A DNA stretch of 64,000 nucleotides, taken from the NCBI RefSeq assembly GCF_963678875.1, contig NZ_OY787456.1, forward strand, positions 2,232,001-2,296,000. Direction: 5' to 3'. Origin of the DNA: an uncultured Hyphomonas sp. Its GTDB lineage: Bacteria > Pseudomonadota > Alphaproteobacteria > Caulobacterales > Hyphomonadaceae. A program made the position numbers and the translations under genes. Below the pieces are notes generated by a model. It made no database searches. It was not told where the DNA came from and saw only the letters and a list, made by a program, of their open reading frames with translations. Shown piece after piece: positions 18,092-26,769 of this stretch (positions within the stretch are counted from its first letter, which is position 1; each line of letters starts with the position of its first letter).

Positions 18092-19033
18092 TCAGAGCAC
18101 GTCGGTGAGAACCGAGAAGAACTCGTCGGCGGATTGGTAGAGCACGGCCATGTCACCTGAAGTCAGGTAAGCCACCGGCGGCAGGCCAAGCCGTTCCGCC
18201 TCGCTCTCGATTCCATTCTTCCAGCTTCCCGTGGTCTCTGTGCCGGACACGGTGATGGCCGGCATGTCCTTGAAACAGCCATCCGTCAAAATAGGGTCTT
18301 CATTCAGGGCATTGCCCAGTTCGAAGGTAAAAGTCGGCACATCCAGCCGGGCCTGAAGCATGGTGATGGCTTCAGACATCAGCTCGGCATGGTTCCGGAG
18401 ATAGGCAATGTCGCCGATGCTTTTTCGCCACAGGTTTTCGAACACCCAAGTCTGCCCGAACACCCCCCAGGAGCTCTTCAGCGCCATCAGGGAGAGCCGC
18501 CCGCCGGCAGGGTTGGTCAGCGCCTGCTCCAGAGCCTTGGCGATCCATTCCGGCTGGAACTCGCCCATCTGATCGTAATTGAAGCCGCAATTCGAGAACA
18601 CGCTGAATGCGACTCGCGATTCTCCCGACAGGGCCACGCGCTCGCAAATCGGATTCGAACAGCCAATTCCAACCAGAACAACGGCCTCCAGCCCAAGATC
18701 CTGGAGGAAGTGCCTGATCAGGTTCGCCTGAGCGTCCTTGTCGATGAGCGGCGAGTTCGCCCCGAAACCAGGACGCCGGACGGAAATTACGCGAAAGCCG
18801 GCTTTCTGGGCGGTCTGGCAGAAGGCTTCTGTCGGCCAACAGCACAATTCCATGGATTGCACGACGACCAGCGGCCGCAGTTCCGGAGCGCCATCGACGA
18901 TAAATTCAAGGGACGCCACATCACTCTGATACCGATGCACCTCCCGGCCGAACGGATCGACCGACGCAGGCCATGAGGGATCCACGTGCTGATCCATTCC
19001 GAAGATGCGTTTCAGAACAGGCATCGGCACCAT
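18092..19033 (-). CDS. Alpha/beta-hydrolase-like protein
   Basis: The protein resembles the alpha/beta hydrolase fold: LVVVQSMELCCWP in the oxyanion-hole position, VISVRRPGFGANSP after the third strand (a typical D/R-x-P-G-x-G-x-S turn), and VLVGIGCSNPICERVAL as the nucleophile elbow. The elbow reads G-C-S-N-P rather than G-x-S-x-G, and no catalytic Asp/His pair is obvious, so activity is uncertain. The start is unsure: ATG 19033 has GGA four bases upstream (313 aa), ATG 19024 is three codons later, and the open frame extends to a GTG at 19108. It precedes the vWA/coiled-coil pair on the same strand, but a gap of 110 bp separates them. Confidence 0.6.
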   Translation of the reverse strand: MVPMPVLKRIFGMDQHVDPSWPASVDPFGREVHRYQSDVASLEFIVDGAPELRPLVVVQSMELCCWPTEAFCQTAQKAGFRVISVRRPGFGANSPLIDKDAQANLIRHFLQDLGLEAVVLVGIGCSNPICERVALSGESRVAFSVFSNCGFNYDQMGEFQPEWIAKALEQALTNPAGGRLSLMALKSSWGVFGQTWVFENLWRKSIGDIAYLRNHAELMSEAITMLQARLDVPTFTFELGNALNEDPILTDGCFKDMPAITVSGTETTGSWKNGIESEAERLGLPPVAYLTSGDMAVLYQSADEFFSVLTDVL

Positions 19034-19155
19034 CCGTTCCAGATTTGAGATAGACTGCTGCCTCACGGCACTGCCTGCGAATCGTTGCCATTCTACGACA
19101 GTTCGCACCGATCTGAAGCATTTCCGGCGAATATTCGCCCCACCCCATCGCTGCC

Positions 19156-19968
19156 TCAGCCGCGGGACAAGCGCAGATTGTGGCCCGGATGGTCTGGCCA
19201 GTCGCTGGTCTTGCGGGGAGCGTAGTCGATACCGGGCACACTATCGAAGTACGGTGCTCGGTCTGCCGGCAGGATAAGCGCGGTCAGTTGGCCGCCATGA
19301 ACTGCCGCCGTATCGAGGCCGGTGGCATGGGCGAAACAGGCTGGCCCGTCGAGCCAGGGCTGGTGACCAAAGACGACATGGCCGAACCGGCCATCATAGA
19401 TCTCTGCCCAGAACGGATCGCCCGGCTGGTTTTCCCCGAGGGCCAGGAACTCACCGGTTTCGGCGGAGACGTATCGTGTGCGAAGCACTTTACGGAATGC
19501 CTTGGCCTGTTTGCCATGCCACTGGTTCGCCTCGTCCGCAGTTTCGGGAAACGTCCGCTGCGTGCCGGGAATGCCGCCATGGACAACCAGAACGCCCCAT
19601 TCCGGCAAGCGCAGGAACGGAATGGCAGTTGTCAGATAAGCCCTGTCTTCTTCCGAAAGCTCGGCATCGAGCGCAGGCAGCTCCGGCGCGCCGGCGGCCA
19701 TCTCCCGCGCGACTTTCGGGCGCCGGGCGGTGTTTTCGTGATAGCGGCGGTGGCGGTCCTCGTGATTGCCTTCGACGAGGATCACATCATAGGGCGCCGA
19801 CTCGCTCAGATGGCGGACGAAGCGGACCACGCCCGCCGGGTCTGGCCCCTTGTCGACAAGATCCCCGACGAAAACCAACCGGTCGCCCGCACCAAGCGCC
19901 AGCTTCGCCACCAGCGCCTCCAGCGGCCCGAGGGCGCCGTGAACGTCTCCGATGATGGCGGTTTTCAT
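19156..19968 (-). CDS. Metallophosphoesterase, PrpE/ApaH-like
   Basis: A 270-residue calcineurin-like phosphatase with the canonical metal-binding blocks GDVHG (N-terminus), GDLVDKGPD, GNHED, a His in VVHGG and FGHQPW. Known relatives hydrolyse diadenosine tetraphosphate or act as protein serine/threonine phosphatases; substrate cannot be read from sequence. It stands alone, and its upstream gap is shared with the divergent lipoprotein gene. Confidence 0.87.
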   Translation of the reverse strand: MKTAIIGDVHGALGPLEALVAKLALGAGDRLVFVGDLVDKGPDPAGVVRFVRHLSESAPYDVILVEGNHEDRHRRYHENTARRPKVAREMAAGAPELPALDAELSEEDRAYLTTAIPFLRLPEWGVLVVHGGIPGTQRTFPETADEANQWHGKQAKAFRKVLRTRYVSAETGEFLALGENQPGDPFWAEIYDGRFGHVVFGHQPWLDGPACFAHATGLDTAAVHGGQLTALILPADRAPYFDSVPGIDYAPRKTSDWPDHPGHNLRLSRG

Positions 19969-20162
19969 GGGATCGTCTCCTTGGCGGCAGAGATAGGGGC
20001 ACGGGCATTAAGACCGGAGCCGCAGGATGAATTGGCAGGCACCCTGCACTCCACTTGTGCAGGAACCCGGCCAGACACAAAACCTTTATCTCTCCGGGGT
20101 TGCAAGAATATGCTCGGCAAATACAACGAAACCGGACGCACAACAGGCAGAAGGGGACCGTC

Positions 20163-20597
20163 ATGCGGAAGCGCACGGCTTACAGCACATTTGCGGCTTG
20201 CACACTCATCCTGCTCGCGGGATGCGGCGGGCCGAAGACCAGCACCGGCGTTAGCTACAAGGCTGTCTCGGCCGCCGATGTAGAGAAGGCCTGCAAGGCC
20301 GTCACGCCGAAATCCCCGATCACGGCGACGCGGCTGTCTTCCAAGTCGAAAGCCGACCAGAAGAAGGCCATCAATTCCTGCTGCAGGGCCGCGCGGGACT
20401 CTGCGGAAAATCTGAGCCCGATGCAGCGGGCATTCCTCTACAACGAGTGGATGGCGTGGGACAACATCACCCAGACCGCCAATACGGTTCAGGCCTATCG
20501 CGACACGGTAGATGCGCTAGCTAAGGATCTGACCACGGCCGAACGCATTAAAGCCGTGAACATTCGTCCCACCGCTGCGAAGTGCATCGGGGGCTGA
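20163..20597 (+). CDS. Small lipoprotein of unknown function
   Basis: A 144-residue protein with a lipoprotein signal: MRKRTAYSTFAACTLILLAGC, where the lipobox is LAGC. The mature part is helical and has a Cys pair (SCC) and two further cysteines. The start ATG 20163 is preceded by GAAGGGG at about 7 bases; the longer frame upstream has no homology. No family recognised. Divergent from the metallophosphoesterase gene. Confidence 0.7.
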   Translation: MRKRTAYSTFAACTLILLAGCGGPKTSTGVSYKAVSAADVEKACKAVTPKSPITATRLSSKSKADQKKAINSCCRAARDSAENLSPMQRAFLYNEWMAWDNITQTANTVQAYRDTVDALAKDLTTAERIKAVNIRPTAAKCIGG

Positions 20598-20615
20598 AGC
20601 CGACCGCTCACGCGG

Positions 20616-20694
20616 CATGCTTCGGCTGCACTCGGGCCCGGCGATTCGCGAGTATATCGCTTGCAGGACTGATGCTGAGCGAAGTCGAAGCATG
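20616..20694. repeat. Inverted repeat with CATGCTTCG arms
   Basis: CATGCTTCG at 20616-20624 is repeated in inverse as CGAAGCATG at 20686-20694. The right side contains GCTGAGCGAAGTCGAAG, a word typical of dispersed intergenic repeats in alphaproteobacteria. It follows the lipoprotein gene directly and may help end transcription, though there is no T-run. Confidence 0.5.
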
Positions 20695-20730
20695 AACGGG
20701 AGAGCAGAAGCCCCTCTCTGCCAGCCAGCT

Positions 20731-20763
20731 GCCACCACTTCCACATGCGGTGGAAGTGGTGGC
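20731..20763. repeat. Perfect 14-bp hairpin
   Basis: GCCACCACTTCCAC (20731-20744) is followed after the 5-base loop ATGCG by its exact complement (20750-20763). No T-tract follows on either strand, so it is not a standard terminator. It abuts the tRNA-like sequence on its right. Confidence 0.7.
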
Positions 20764-20826
20764 GAAGCGGACGGAAGGGGGAATACGGACGCGCGACCGA
20801 AGGCTGGTCATCCCTGGCGAAATCAA
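20764..20826 (-). other. tRNA-like remnant
   Basis: Read on the minus strand, the bases resemble the 3' half of a tRNA: an extra-arm-like CCAGCCTTCGGTCGCG, then a degenerate T-arm (GTCCGTATTCCCCC) and an end reading ...CGCCACCA. The T-loop no longer fits TTCGANTC, and no acceptor or anticodon arm can be paired, so it is not a working gene. It may be an old partial tRNA copy or attachment scar. Confidence 0.3.
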
Positions 20827-20872
20827 TCTGACAATCCTGTCACTCGCGACAGTTATCAGGCTCCAGAATGCC

Positions 20873-22405
20873 CTAAAGCGGAATATTGTCGTGCTTTTTC
20901 CAGGGGTTTTCGAGTTGCTTGTTCTTCAGTGTGCGCAGGGATTTGGCGACACGGCGGCGGGTTGAGTGGGGCATGATGATGTCGTCGATATAGCCCTTGC
21001 GCGCGGCGACGTACGGGTTCGCGAAATTGTCTTCGTACATCTTCGTGTGCTCGGCGATCTTCTCGGCATCGCCGATGTCCTTCCGGAAGATGATCTCGAC
21101 CGCGCCCTTTGCGCCCATCACGGCGATCTCGGCCGTTGGCCAGGCATAGTTCACATCGCCGCGCAGGTGCTTGGAGCTCATCACGTCATAGGCGCCGCCA
21201 TAGGCTTTCCGCGTAATGACAGTGACTTTCGGCACGGTGGCTTCGGCATAAGCAAAGAGCAGTTTCGCGCCGTGCTTGATGAGGCCGCCATATTCCTGCT
21301 TGGTGCCCGGCATGAAGCCCGGCACATCGACGAAAGTAACGATCGGAATGTTGAAACAGTCGCAGAAGCGCACGAAACGCGCGGCCTTGCGGGACGCATC
21401 GATATCGAGAACGCCAGCCAGCGTCATCGGCTGGTTGGCGACGAAGCCGACCGTCGAGCCTTCGATCCGGCCAAAGCCGCAGAGCACGTTGGCGCCGAAT
21501 TTCGGGCTGATCTCGAAGAAGTCGCCTTCGTCGGCCACTTTCTCGATCAGCTCGCGCATGTCGTAAGGCGAGTTCGGGTTCGGCGGGATCAGCGTGTCGA
21601 GGCTCTCGTCGATACGCTCGACATCGTCGAACACGTCGCGCACCGGCGGGTCTTCACGGTTGGAACCCGGCAGAAAGTCGATCAGGCGGCGCATCTGCAC
21701 CAGCGCTTCGATGTCGTTCTCGAACGCACCGTCCACGACGCCGGACTTGGCCGCGTGCACGGAGGCACCGCCGAGGGTCTCGTGGGTGACTTCCTCGTTC
21801 GTCACGGTTTTCACGACGTCCGGACCGGTGACGTACATGTAGGACGTGTCCTTCACCATGAAGATGAAGTCGGTCATGGCCGGGGAGTAAACGTCACCGC
21901 CAGCGCACGGGCCCATGATGACGGAGATCTGCGGGATGACGCCGGAAGAAAGCACATTCTCCATGAAGATGTCGGCATAGCCTGCCAGCGAGTCGACGCC
22001 TTCCTGGATGCGTGCGCCGCCAGCATCGAATATGCCGATCACCGGCGCGCCAACGCGGGCGGCTGCCTGCTGAACCTTCACGATCTTCGCGGCGTGGGCC
22101 TTAGAGAGCGAGCCGCCGAAGACGGTAAAGTCTTTCGAGAAGACATAGACGAGGCGGCCATTGACGGTGCCCTGGCCGGTGACGACACCATCACCCGGGA
22201 TGCGCTGGCTTTCCATGCCGAAGTCAGAGCACTGGTGCTCCACGAACATGTCGTACTCTTCGAAGCTGCCTTCATCGAGCAGGACAGAGATCCGCTCGCG
22301 GGCCGTCAGCTTGCCTTTGGCGTGCTGGGATTCGATCCGCCGCTCACCGCCGCCGAGGCGGGCCTGTTCGCGTTTCTGCTCCAGTGCTTCGATCACATCC
22401 TGCAT
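20873..22405 (-). CDS. pccB: Propionyl-CoA carboxylase beta subunit
   Basis: A 510-residue carboxyltransferase that moves CO2 from carboxybiotin to propionyl-CoA, giving methylmalonyl-CoA. It contains [22 protein letters not shown] near the N-terminus, the CoA-binding [22 protein letters not shown], and the C-terminal [30 protein letters not shown] typical of PccB. The alpha (biotin) subunit gene is not adjacent. It is divergent from the deacetylase gene, with about 210 bp between them. Confidence 0.93.
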   Translation of the reverse strand: MQDVIEALEQKREQARLGGGERRIESQHAKGKLTARERISVLLDEGSFEEYDMFVEHQCSDFGMESQRIPGDGVVTGQGTVNGRLVYVFSKDFTVFGGSLSKAHAAKIVKVQQAAARVGAPVIGIFDAGGARIQEGVDSLAGYADIFMENVLSSGVIPQISVIMGPCAGGDVYSPAMTDFIFMVKDTSYMYVTGPDVVKTVTNEEVTHETLGGASVHAAKSGVVDGAFENDIEALVQMRRLIDFLPGSNREDPPVRDVFDDVERIDESLDTLIPPNPNSPYDMRELIEKVADEGDFFEISPKFGANVLCGFGRIEGSTVGFVANQPMTLAGVLDIDASRKAARFVRFCDCFNIPIVTFVDVPGFMPGTKQEYGGLIKHGAKLLFAYAEATVPKVTVITRKAYGGAYDVMSSKHLRGDVNYAWPTAEIAVMGAKGAVEIIFRKDIGDAEKIAEHTKMYEDNFANPYVAARKGYIDDIIMPHSTRRRVAKSLRTLKNKQLENPWKKHDNIPL

Positions 22406-22616
22406 TCGCCCGGGCTCCTTGCCAAAAGAGTGTCATATGTTTTGTCCGAAGTGCTTGATAATCGCCCCAATTTCAATGGCAAGGGCAAGCGGTGGGCAAT
22501 CTCGCCGCTGCCCCGGCGGATTGCCCCAGCGTCAGTACGCATTTTGGATGGGTTGCTGACAGGACGGCCTGTTCCTTGCTAGCGTCAGACCAGCCCTTCC
22601 GGAACGGGAAACTTCG

Positions 22617-23357
22617 ATGCGACCAGCCTTGCGCCCCCTGTTGCGAGCGACCGTCTTTGCAGGCCTGGTCCTGGTGTCTGCATGCCTTGAAGGCAGGTCA
22701 GAAGCGGACTGCGGCCCGGACGCGCTGGGGGTGTCGCGTACCTTGATGCTGACCCGTGAGTCACCCGCACCCTACGATCTTCTGGAGCCCGGCGAGGTGA
22801 TCCTTACATTTGATGATGGACCGGCCTGGCATCGCACGGGACGAGTCCTGAATGAGCTGTCGAAAGAGTGCACACAGGCCACCTTCTTCCTTCAGGGAAA
22901 CAGGGTCCAGCCCTGGACCGGCATCGCCAAATCCCTCCGTGAGGCGGGCCATTCTGTGGGCAGCCACAGCTGGGACCATGCAAATCTGGCCGAACTTCCG
23001 CTGGATGAGGCGGTGGCAAACGCCAAACAGGGCCAGGACGCCGTTTCCAGGGCCATCGGCCAGGAAACGCCCCTCTTCCGCTACCCCTTCATCGCGACCA
23101 CGCCGGAACTCACCAAGGCAATCAGGGCCGAGGGCCTGATTGATGTCACGGTGACCGTGGACGGCGCCGACTGGACCGGGAATTCCCCGGAACAAGCGGT
23201 CGCGCAGATCCTGGAAATGCTGGAACAGCACGACCGGCGCGGCATGATCCTGCTACACGATCCGTTTCCGAAATCCGCGGCTCGCACGCGTCTTCTGCTG
23301 CAGTCATTGAAATCTGAAGGTTACCGCGTAGTGGCGCTGGAACAGCCGCAAGGCTGA
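22617..23357 (+). CDS. Polysaccharide deacetylase family lipoprotein
   Basis: A 246-residue NodB-homology enzyme. The N-terminal signal ends in the lipobox VSAC, so it is probably lipid-anchored in the periplasm. Motif 1 is LTFDDGP (catalytic base and metal Asp), motif 2 is HSVGSHSWDHANL (metal His pair, H-x3-H) and a late motif is ILLHDP (catalytic His). It would remove N- or O-acetyl groups from an exported or cell-wall glycan. The SGNH and MBOAT genes follow on the same strand, so the three may act on one polysaccharide. Confidence 0.88.
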   Translation: MRPALRPLLRATVFAGLVLVSACLEGRSEADCGPDALGVSRTLMLTRESPAPYDLLEPGEVILTFDDGPAWHRTGRVLNELSKECTQATFFLQGNRVQPWTGIAKSLREAGHSVGSHSWDHANLAELPLDEAVANAKQGQDAVSRAIGQETPLFRYPFIATTPELTKAIRAEGLIDVTVTVDGADWTGNSPEQAVAQILEMLEQHDRRGMILLHDPFPKSAARTRLLLQSLKSEGYRVVALEQPQG

Positions 23358-23427
23358 TTCCCCTGTCCGGCGAACTGGCATACATCCTGCACAACCCGCC
23401 TGATACGAAACTCCTGTTCCGGCCGCC

Positions 23428-24498
23428 ATGATTACCCAGATACGAACCGCCTTGTTTTCCGCCATCCTGTTCGCCATCGGCTTTGTTGCCGTAGCGATCC
23501 CGCTGTCGCTCGGCCTGCGCGCTGCGACCCCGATGCCGGACCTGCTCGTCCTCAGCCCGAAACTGGATGCCTACAAGGCAGCGCCGGCGTCATACGACAC
23601 AGTCTTCATCGGCAGTTCGCGCACCTTCTATCACATCCTGCCGGACGCGGTGGAAGCAGGTGCGGCGCAAGCCGGCTGTCCGGACTGGAAGGTCTACAAT
23701 CTCGGCGTCTTCGGCCTGACGGGCGCTGAGCAGGACTGGATGATCGATCAGGTGGTCACCGCCGGCGGAGACTCGCTGAAGCGGATCGTGATCGAGGACG
23801 CCCTGCCGAATGAACGCACGCTGGACGGTGTCACCACAAACCGTGCCCGCTATTTCAACAGCCCGGACATGTGGTCAGCCCAGATTGCCAGCATCGCCTC
23901 CTACCCTGAATCCCTGCCGAAGCGCGTGTTCCGGGGCGGCATGTTTGCGCTGGGCACCGGGTTCGATCTCTCCGGCGTCGGCCGCGGCGCGGATCTCCTG
24001 TTCCCGCCGGGCGATCCGGAAGCCCCGAAAAGCTTCGACCTTTCGAATGACGGCTTTGAGGCCCTCGGCTCTATCATGACCCCGGACATCGAAGCCCGGC
24101 GCAAGGATTTCGAAGACAAGCCCGAACAGTTCGAACAGGACCTCGCCCTTTACGGCGCACACAGCGATGAAGACGTCACCGCCCGCGCGGCCTATCTGGC
24201 TGAGCGGTTGGACCAGCTGAACGCACGTGGTCTGAACGCGGCACTCTATATCTCGCCGGACCTGCCGGAACTCGACCGGACGCCGCGCACGGGTGAAGCC
24301 GTCAGGGCGCTCGGCGATTACAAGGTTCTGAACTTCAATCGGCCGGACGCTTACCCCGACCTGTTCGAGCGCGACCTCTGGTTCGACTTCAGCCACTTCG
24401 GCGAAACCGGTGCGCGTATCCTGAGCCTCAAGGTCGGTGCGGAATACTGCGCCATGTCATCCAACGGAAAGGATTCGGTCGCCAATGCTGTTCGTTGA
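23428..24498 (+). CDS. SGNH-hydrolase-like membrane-anchored protein (acetylation partner)
   Basis: A 356-residue protein with an N-terminal anchor (residues about 8-30), then an SGNH-type domain: VFIGSSRTFYH (block I Ser), and DFSHFGETGA near the C-terminus (D-x2-H pair). This is the layout of AlgJ/AlgX- and DltD-like proteins that transfer acetyl groups outside the membrane. Its stop overlaps the start of the MBOAT gene by 14 bp, which supports a shared function. Confidence 0.75.
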   Translation: MITQIRTALFSAILFAIGFVAVAIPLSLGLRAATPMPDLLVLSPKLDAYKAAPASYDTVFIGSSRTFYHILPDAVEAGAAQAGCPDWKVYNLGVFGLTGAEQDWMIDQVVTAGGDSLKRIVIEDALPNERTLDGVTTNRARYFNSPDMWSAQIASIASYPESLPKRVFRGGMFALGTGFDLSGVGRGADLLFPPGDPEAPKSFDLSNDGFEALGSIMTPDIEARRKDFEDKPEQFEQDLALYGAHSDEDVTARAAYLAERLDQLNARGLNAALYISPDLPELDRTPRTGEAVRALGDYKVLNFNRPDAYPDLFERDLWFDFSHFGETGARILSLKVGAEYCAMSSNGKDSVANAVR

Positions 24499-25897
24499 AG
24501 CCCGCTTTTTCCTCTTTTTCGGCCTCGTCTTCGGTCTTGTCTGGGCGCTGCGCAGCAATCTGTGGCGCAAGCGTGTCCTGACGCTGGCCTCCTATGTTTT
24601 CTACGGCGCATGGGACTGGCGTTTCCTCGGCCTGATCATGATGGTGACCGTGGTCAGCTACCTGGTTGGCAACGCGGCAACCCTGCCGGAATCTGAAACG
24701 AAGAAGCGCAAATGGGCGCTGGGAACAGGCATCGTCTTTGCCCTGATGGTGCTTGGCCTGTTCAAATACTTCAACTTCTTCGCTGACAGCTTCGTCGACT
24801 TCGCAGGCCTGATGGGCTTCAGTGCCGGACATGTGACGCTGAACCTCGTCCTGCCGGTGGGCATCAGCTTCTACACCTTCCAGGCCATCTCCTACATGGT
24901 GGACGTACACCGCGGCGTCATCGGCGCGCGGCGCAGTTTCCTTGATGTCGCCTTCTACATCGCCTTCTTCCCGCAGCTCGTAGCTGGGCCGATCGTGCGT
25001 GCGTCAGACTTCATCCCTCAAATGGACACAGCGCGAAAATGGAGCGATGTGGCTGTTCGGGCGAATGTGGCGCTTTTCCTGGTAGGTTTCTTCAAGAAGG
25101 CCTGCGTCTCCGACAACATCGCCCCATATGTTGACCTCATCTTTGCCGATCCGTCCGCCTATACCGCGTATAGTGTCATCGCGGGCGTGCTTCTTTACGG
25201 TATTCAGATCTACTGCGACTTCTCAGGCTATTCCGACATGGCCATCGCAACCGCTGGCCTGCTGGGATACAAGTTCCCGCCGAACTTCAACTCGCCTTAC
25301 CTGTCGCGCGATATCCAGATCTTCTGGCGGCGCTGGCACATCTCGCTGTCCAGTTGGCTGCGCGACTATCTCTACATACCGCTGGGCGGAAACCGTAAAG
25401 GCGACATGCGCCGCGACGTGAACCTGATGACCACGATGGTGCTCGGCGGCCTGTGGCATGGTGCATCGTTCAACTTTGTCATCTGGGGCTTCCTGCATGG
25501 CCTGGCCCTCATGGTGGAGCGAACCTGGAGCGACCATTTCGCCAGGCGCCTCAAGCCCATGGGCATGATCGGCATCATCATCGGCACAGCGATGACCTAT
25601 TATTGGGTGAACCTGGCGTGGATTTTCTTCCGCGCCCCGACCCTGGCGGAATCCCTGGCCATCGCGAAAACCTATGTGACCTTCAGCTCAAGCGGCACAC
25701 AGAACCTTCCGGCAGTTGTCTGGCCGTTCATCCTGGCCATGGGCGTATTCCATATCTTCAGTCACCGGATCAAACTTGGCGAGCTGCTAGCTCAGATTCC
25801 GCCTGCCCGCTTTGCGCTGGCGACAGGCGCCCTCGCCGCGCTTGCGCTGTCATTCGTTCCGCTCGGCTACCGGCCCTTCATTTACTTCCAGTTCTGA
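24485..25897 (+). CDS. MBOAT family O-acyltransferase
   Basis: A 470-residue polytopic membrane protein (about ten to eleven spans). The start ATG 24485 (MLFVEARFFLFFGLVFG) overlaps the SGNH gene; an in-frame start further up would add a non-hydrophobic leader inside that gene. The MBOAT hallmark is RRWHISLSSWLRDYLYIPLGGNRKG, and the catalytic His lies in GGLWHGASFNFVIWG. AlgI/DltB relatives pass acetyl or acyl groups from the cytoplasm to an extracytoplasmic partner, here the SGNH protein. The acceptor polymer is not known. A terminator follows. Confidence 0.92.
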   Translation: MLFVEARFFLFFGLVFGLVWALRSNLWRKRVLTLASYVFYGAWDWRFLGLIMMVTVVSYLVGNAATLPESETKKRKWALGTGIVFALMVLGLFKYFNFFADSFVDFAGLMGFSAGHVTLNLVLPVGISFYTFQAISYMVDVHRGVIGARRSFLDVAFYIAFFPQLVAGPIVRASDFIPQMDTARKWSDVAVRANVALFLVGFFKKACVSDNIAPYVDLIFADPSAYTAYSVIAGVLLYGIQIYCDFSGYSDMAIATAGLLGYKFPPNFNSPYLSRDIQIFWRRWHISLSSWLRDYLYIPLGGNRKGDMRRDVNLMTTMVLGGLWHGASFNFVIWGFLHGLALMVERTWSDHFARRLKPMGMIGIIIGTAMTYYWVNLAWIFFRAPTLAESLAIAKTYVTFSSSGTQNLPAVVWPFILAMGVFHIFSHRIKLGELLAQIPPARFALATGALAALALSFVPLGYRPFIYFQF

Positions 25898-25926
25898 CGT
25901 CTAAACACACTGGGACCTGCAAATGA

Positions 25927-25960
25927 AACGCCCCGGATGTTCGGTCCGGGGCGTTTTTCC
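25927..25960 (+). terminator. Rho-independent terminator after MBOAT gene
   Basis: An 11-bp perfect stem, AACGCCCCGGA with TCCGGGGCGTT (25927-25937 and 25945-25955), has a 7-base loop and is followed by TTTCC on the plus strand. It lies 30 bp after the stop and ends the acylation operon; on the other side it also separates it from the convergent gene. Confidence 0.88.
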
Positions 25961-25998
25961 TTTTCTGCCGTTCTGGCGGAAGGAGGAAATGGCGGGAT

Positions 25999-26508
25999 CT
26001 ACCGGCGGCTGCGCCGCCCGTCATAGCGCGGCCCGGCACCACGATAGGGCAAGCCCTGAATGTCCGTCACGCGGCCATTGCGAACGGTGCAGCTGACGCT
26101 CCGTTCAAAGTCATGGCGCCGGCTTTCGAACTCCACTTCACGGAAGCGAATGGTGTAGCCACGGCGACCGAAAGGCTGGGCCCATGCGCGACTGTCGAAA
26201 TCGACATCCCGATAGCCGAGCCGGCGCGCTTCAGACTTGATCCCAGATCGGCACGCCTGAATAGCCTCACGGCTCATTCGGTCCCGATAGCGCGGGGCAT
26301 AGCCGCGCGCTGCTCCGCGATAGCTGTAGGCGGCCGGACGATAATCACTGCCGTGTCCAACCTCGATAAAGAGTGTGGAATTGTCACCAATACCGGCGGC
26401 AATGGCAGCGCGAACCGGCGGGCTGTCCGCTGCAGCAGGAAGAGCGAGGAGAGACGACGCAGCAAAGGCAACGACAGCCGCTCCAGAAGTCATGACGTGG
26501 TTCATCAT
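25999..26508 (-). CDS. Secreted arginine-rich hypothetical protein
   Basis: The start is ATG 26508 or the next codon 26505; either gives a signal peptide ending ...SSLLALPAAADSPP (cleavage near Ala-Asp). The mature part of about 140 residues is basic and Tyr/Arg rich (PAAYSYRGAARGYAPRYRDRMSR) and has two cysteines (QACRSGI, VSCTVRN) that probably pair. It ends in a short RRSRR tail. No family is recognised; small basic exported proteins of this look are common in Hyphomonadaceae. Confidence 0.65.
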   Translation of the reverse strand: MMNHVMTSGAAVVAFAASSLLALPAAADSPPVRAAIAAGIGDNSTLFIEVGHGSDYRPAAYSYRGAARGYAPRYRDRMSREAIQACRSGIKSEARRLGYRDVDFDSRAWAQPFGRRGYTIRFREVEFESRRHDFERSVSCTVRNGRVTDIQGLPYRGAGPRYDGRRSRR

Positions 26509-26769
26509 GAGATCCAGAAAACATACCGTACCGGAACCGTGCCTGATATGAGCGTTCATTTCCCGTTGCCGGACGAATTTGGCGCCACCCATTCATTTCG
26601 ACACAAAAACGACCCATTTCGCCTAATTTCGCGCATCAGGCGAATGAAGCAGCGCTTAACGCACGCATAACTGCATTTTTTCGAACCATTCCGATATTTA
26701 AGGTGACGAAACTCCGTGACACAGGCATGCGGGTGGATAAACCGACAATCCAAAACGGATGGTGGAGCC

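Noticed and set aside
20966..22582. 538-codon plus-strand frame opposite pccB
   Set aside because: Antisense shadow of pccB; the sequence is His/Asp/Val-rich with no recognised fold.
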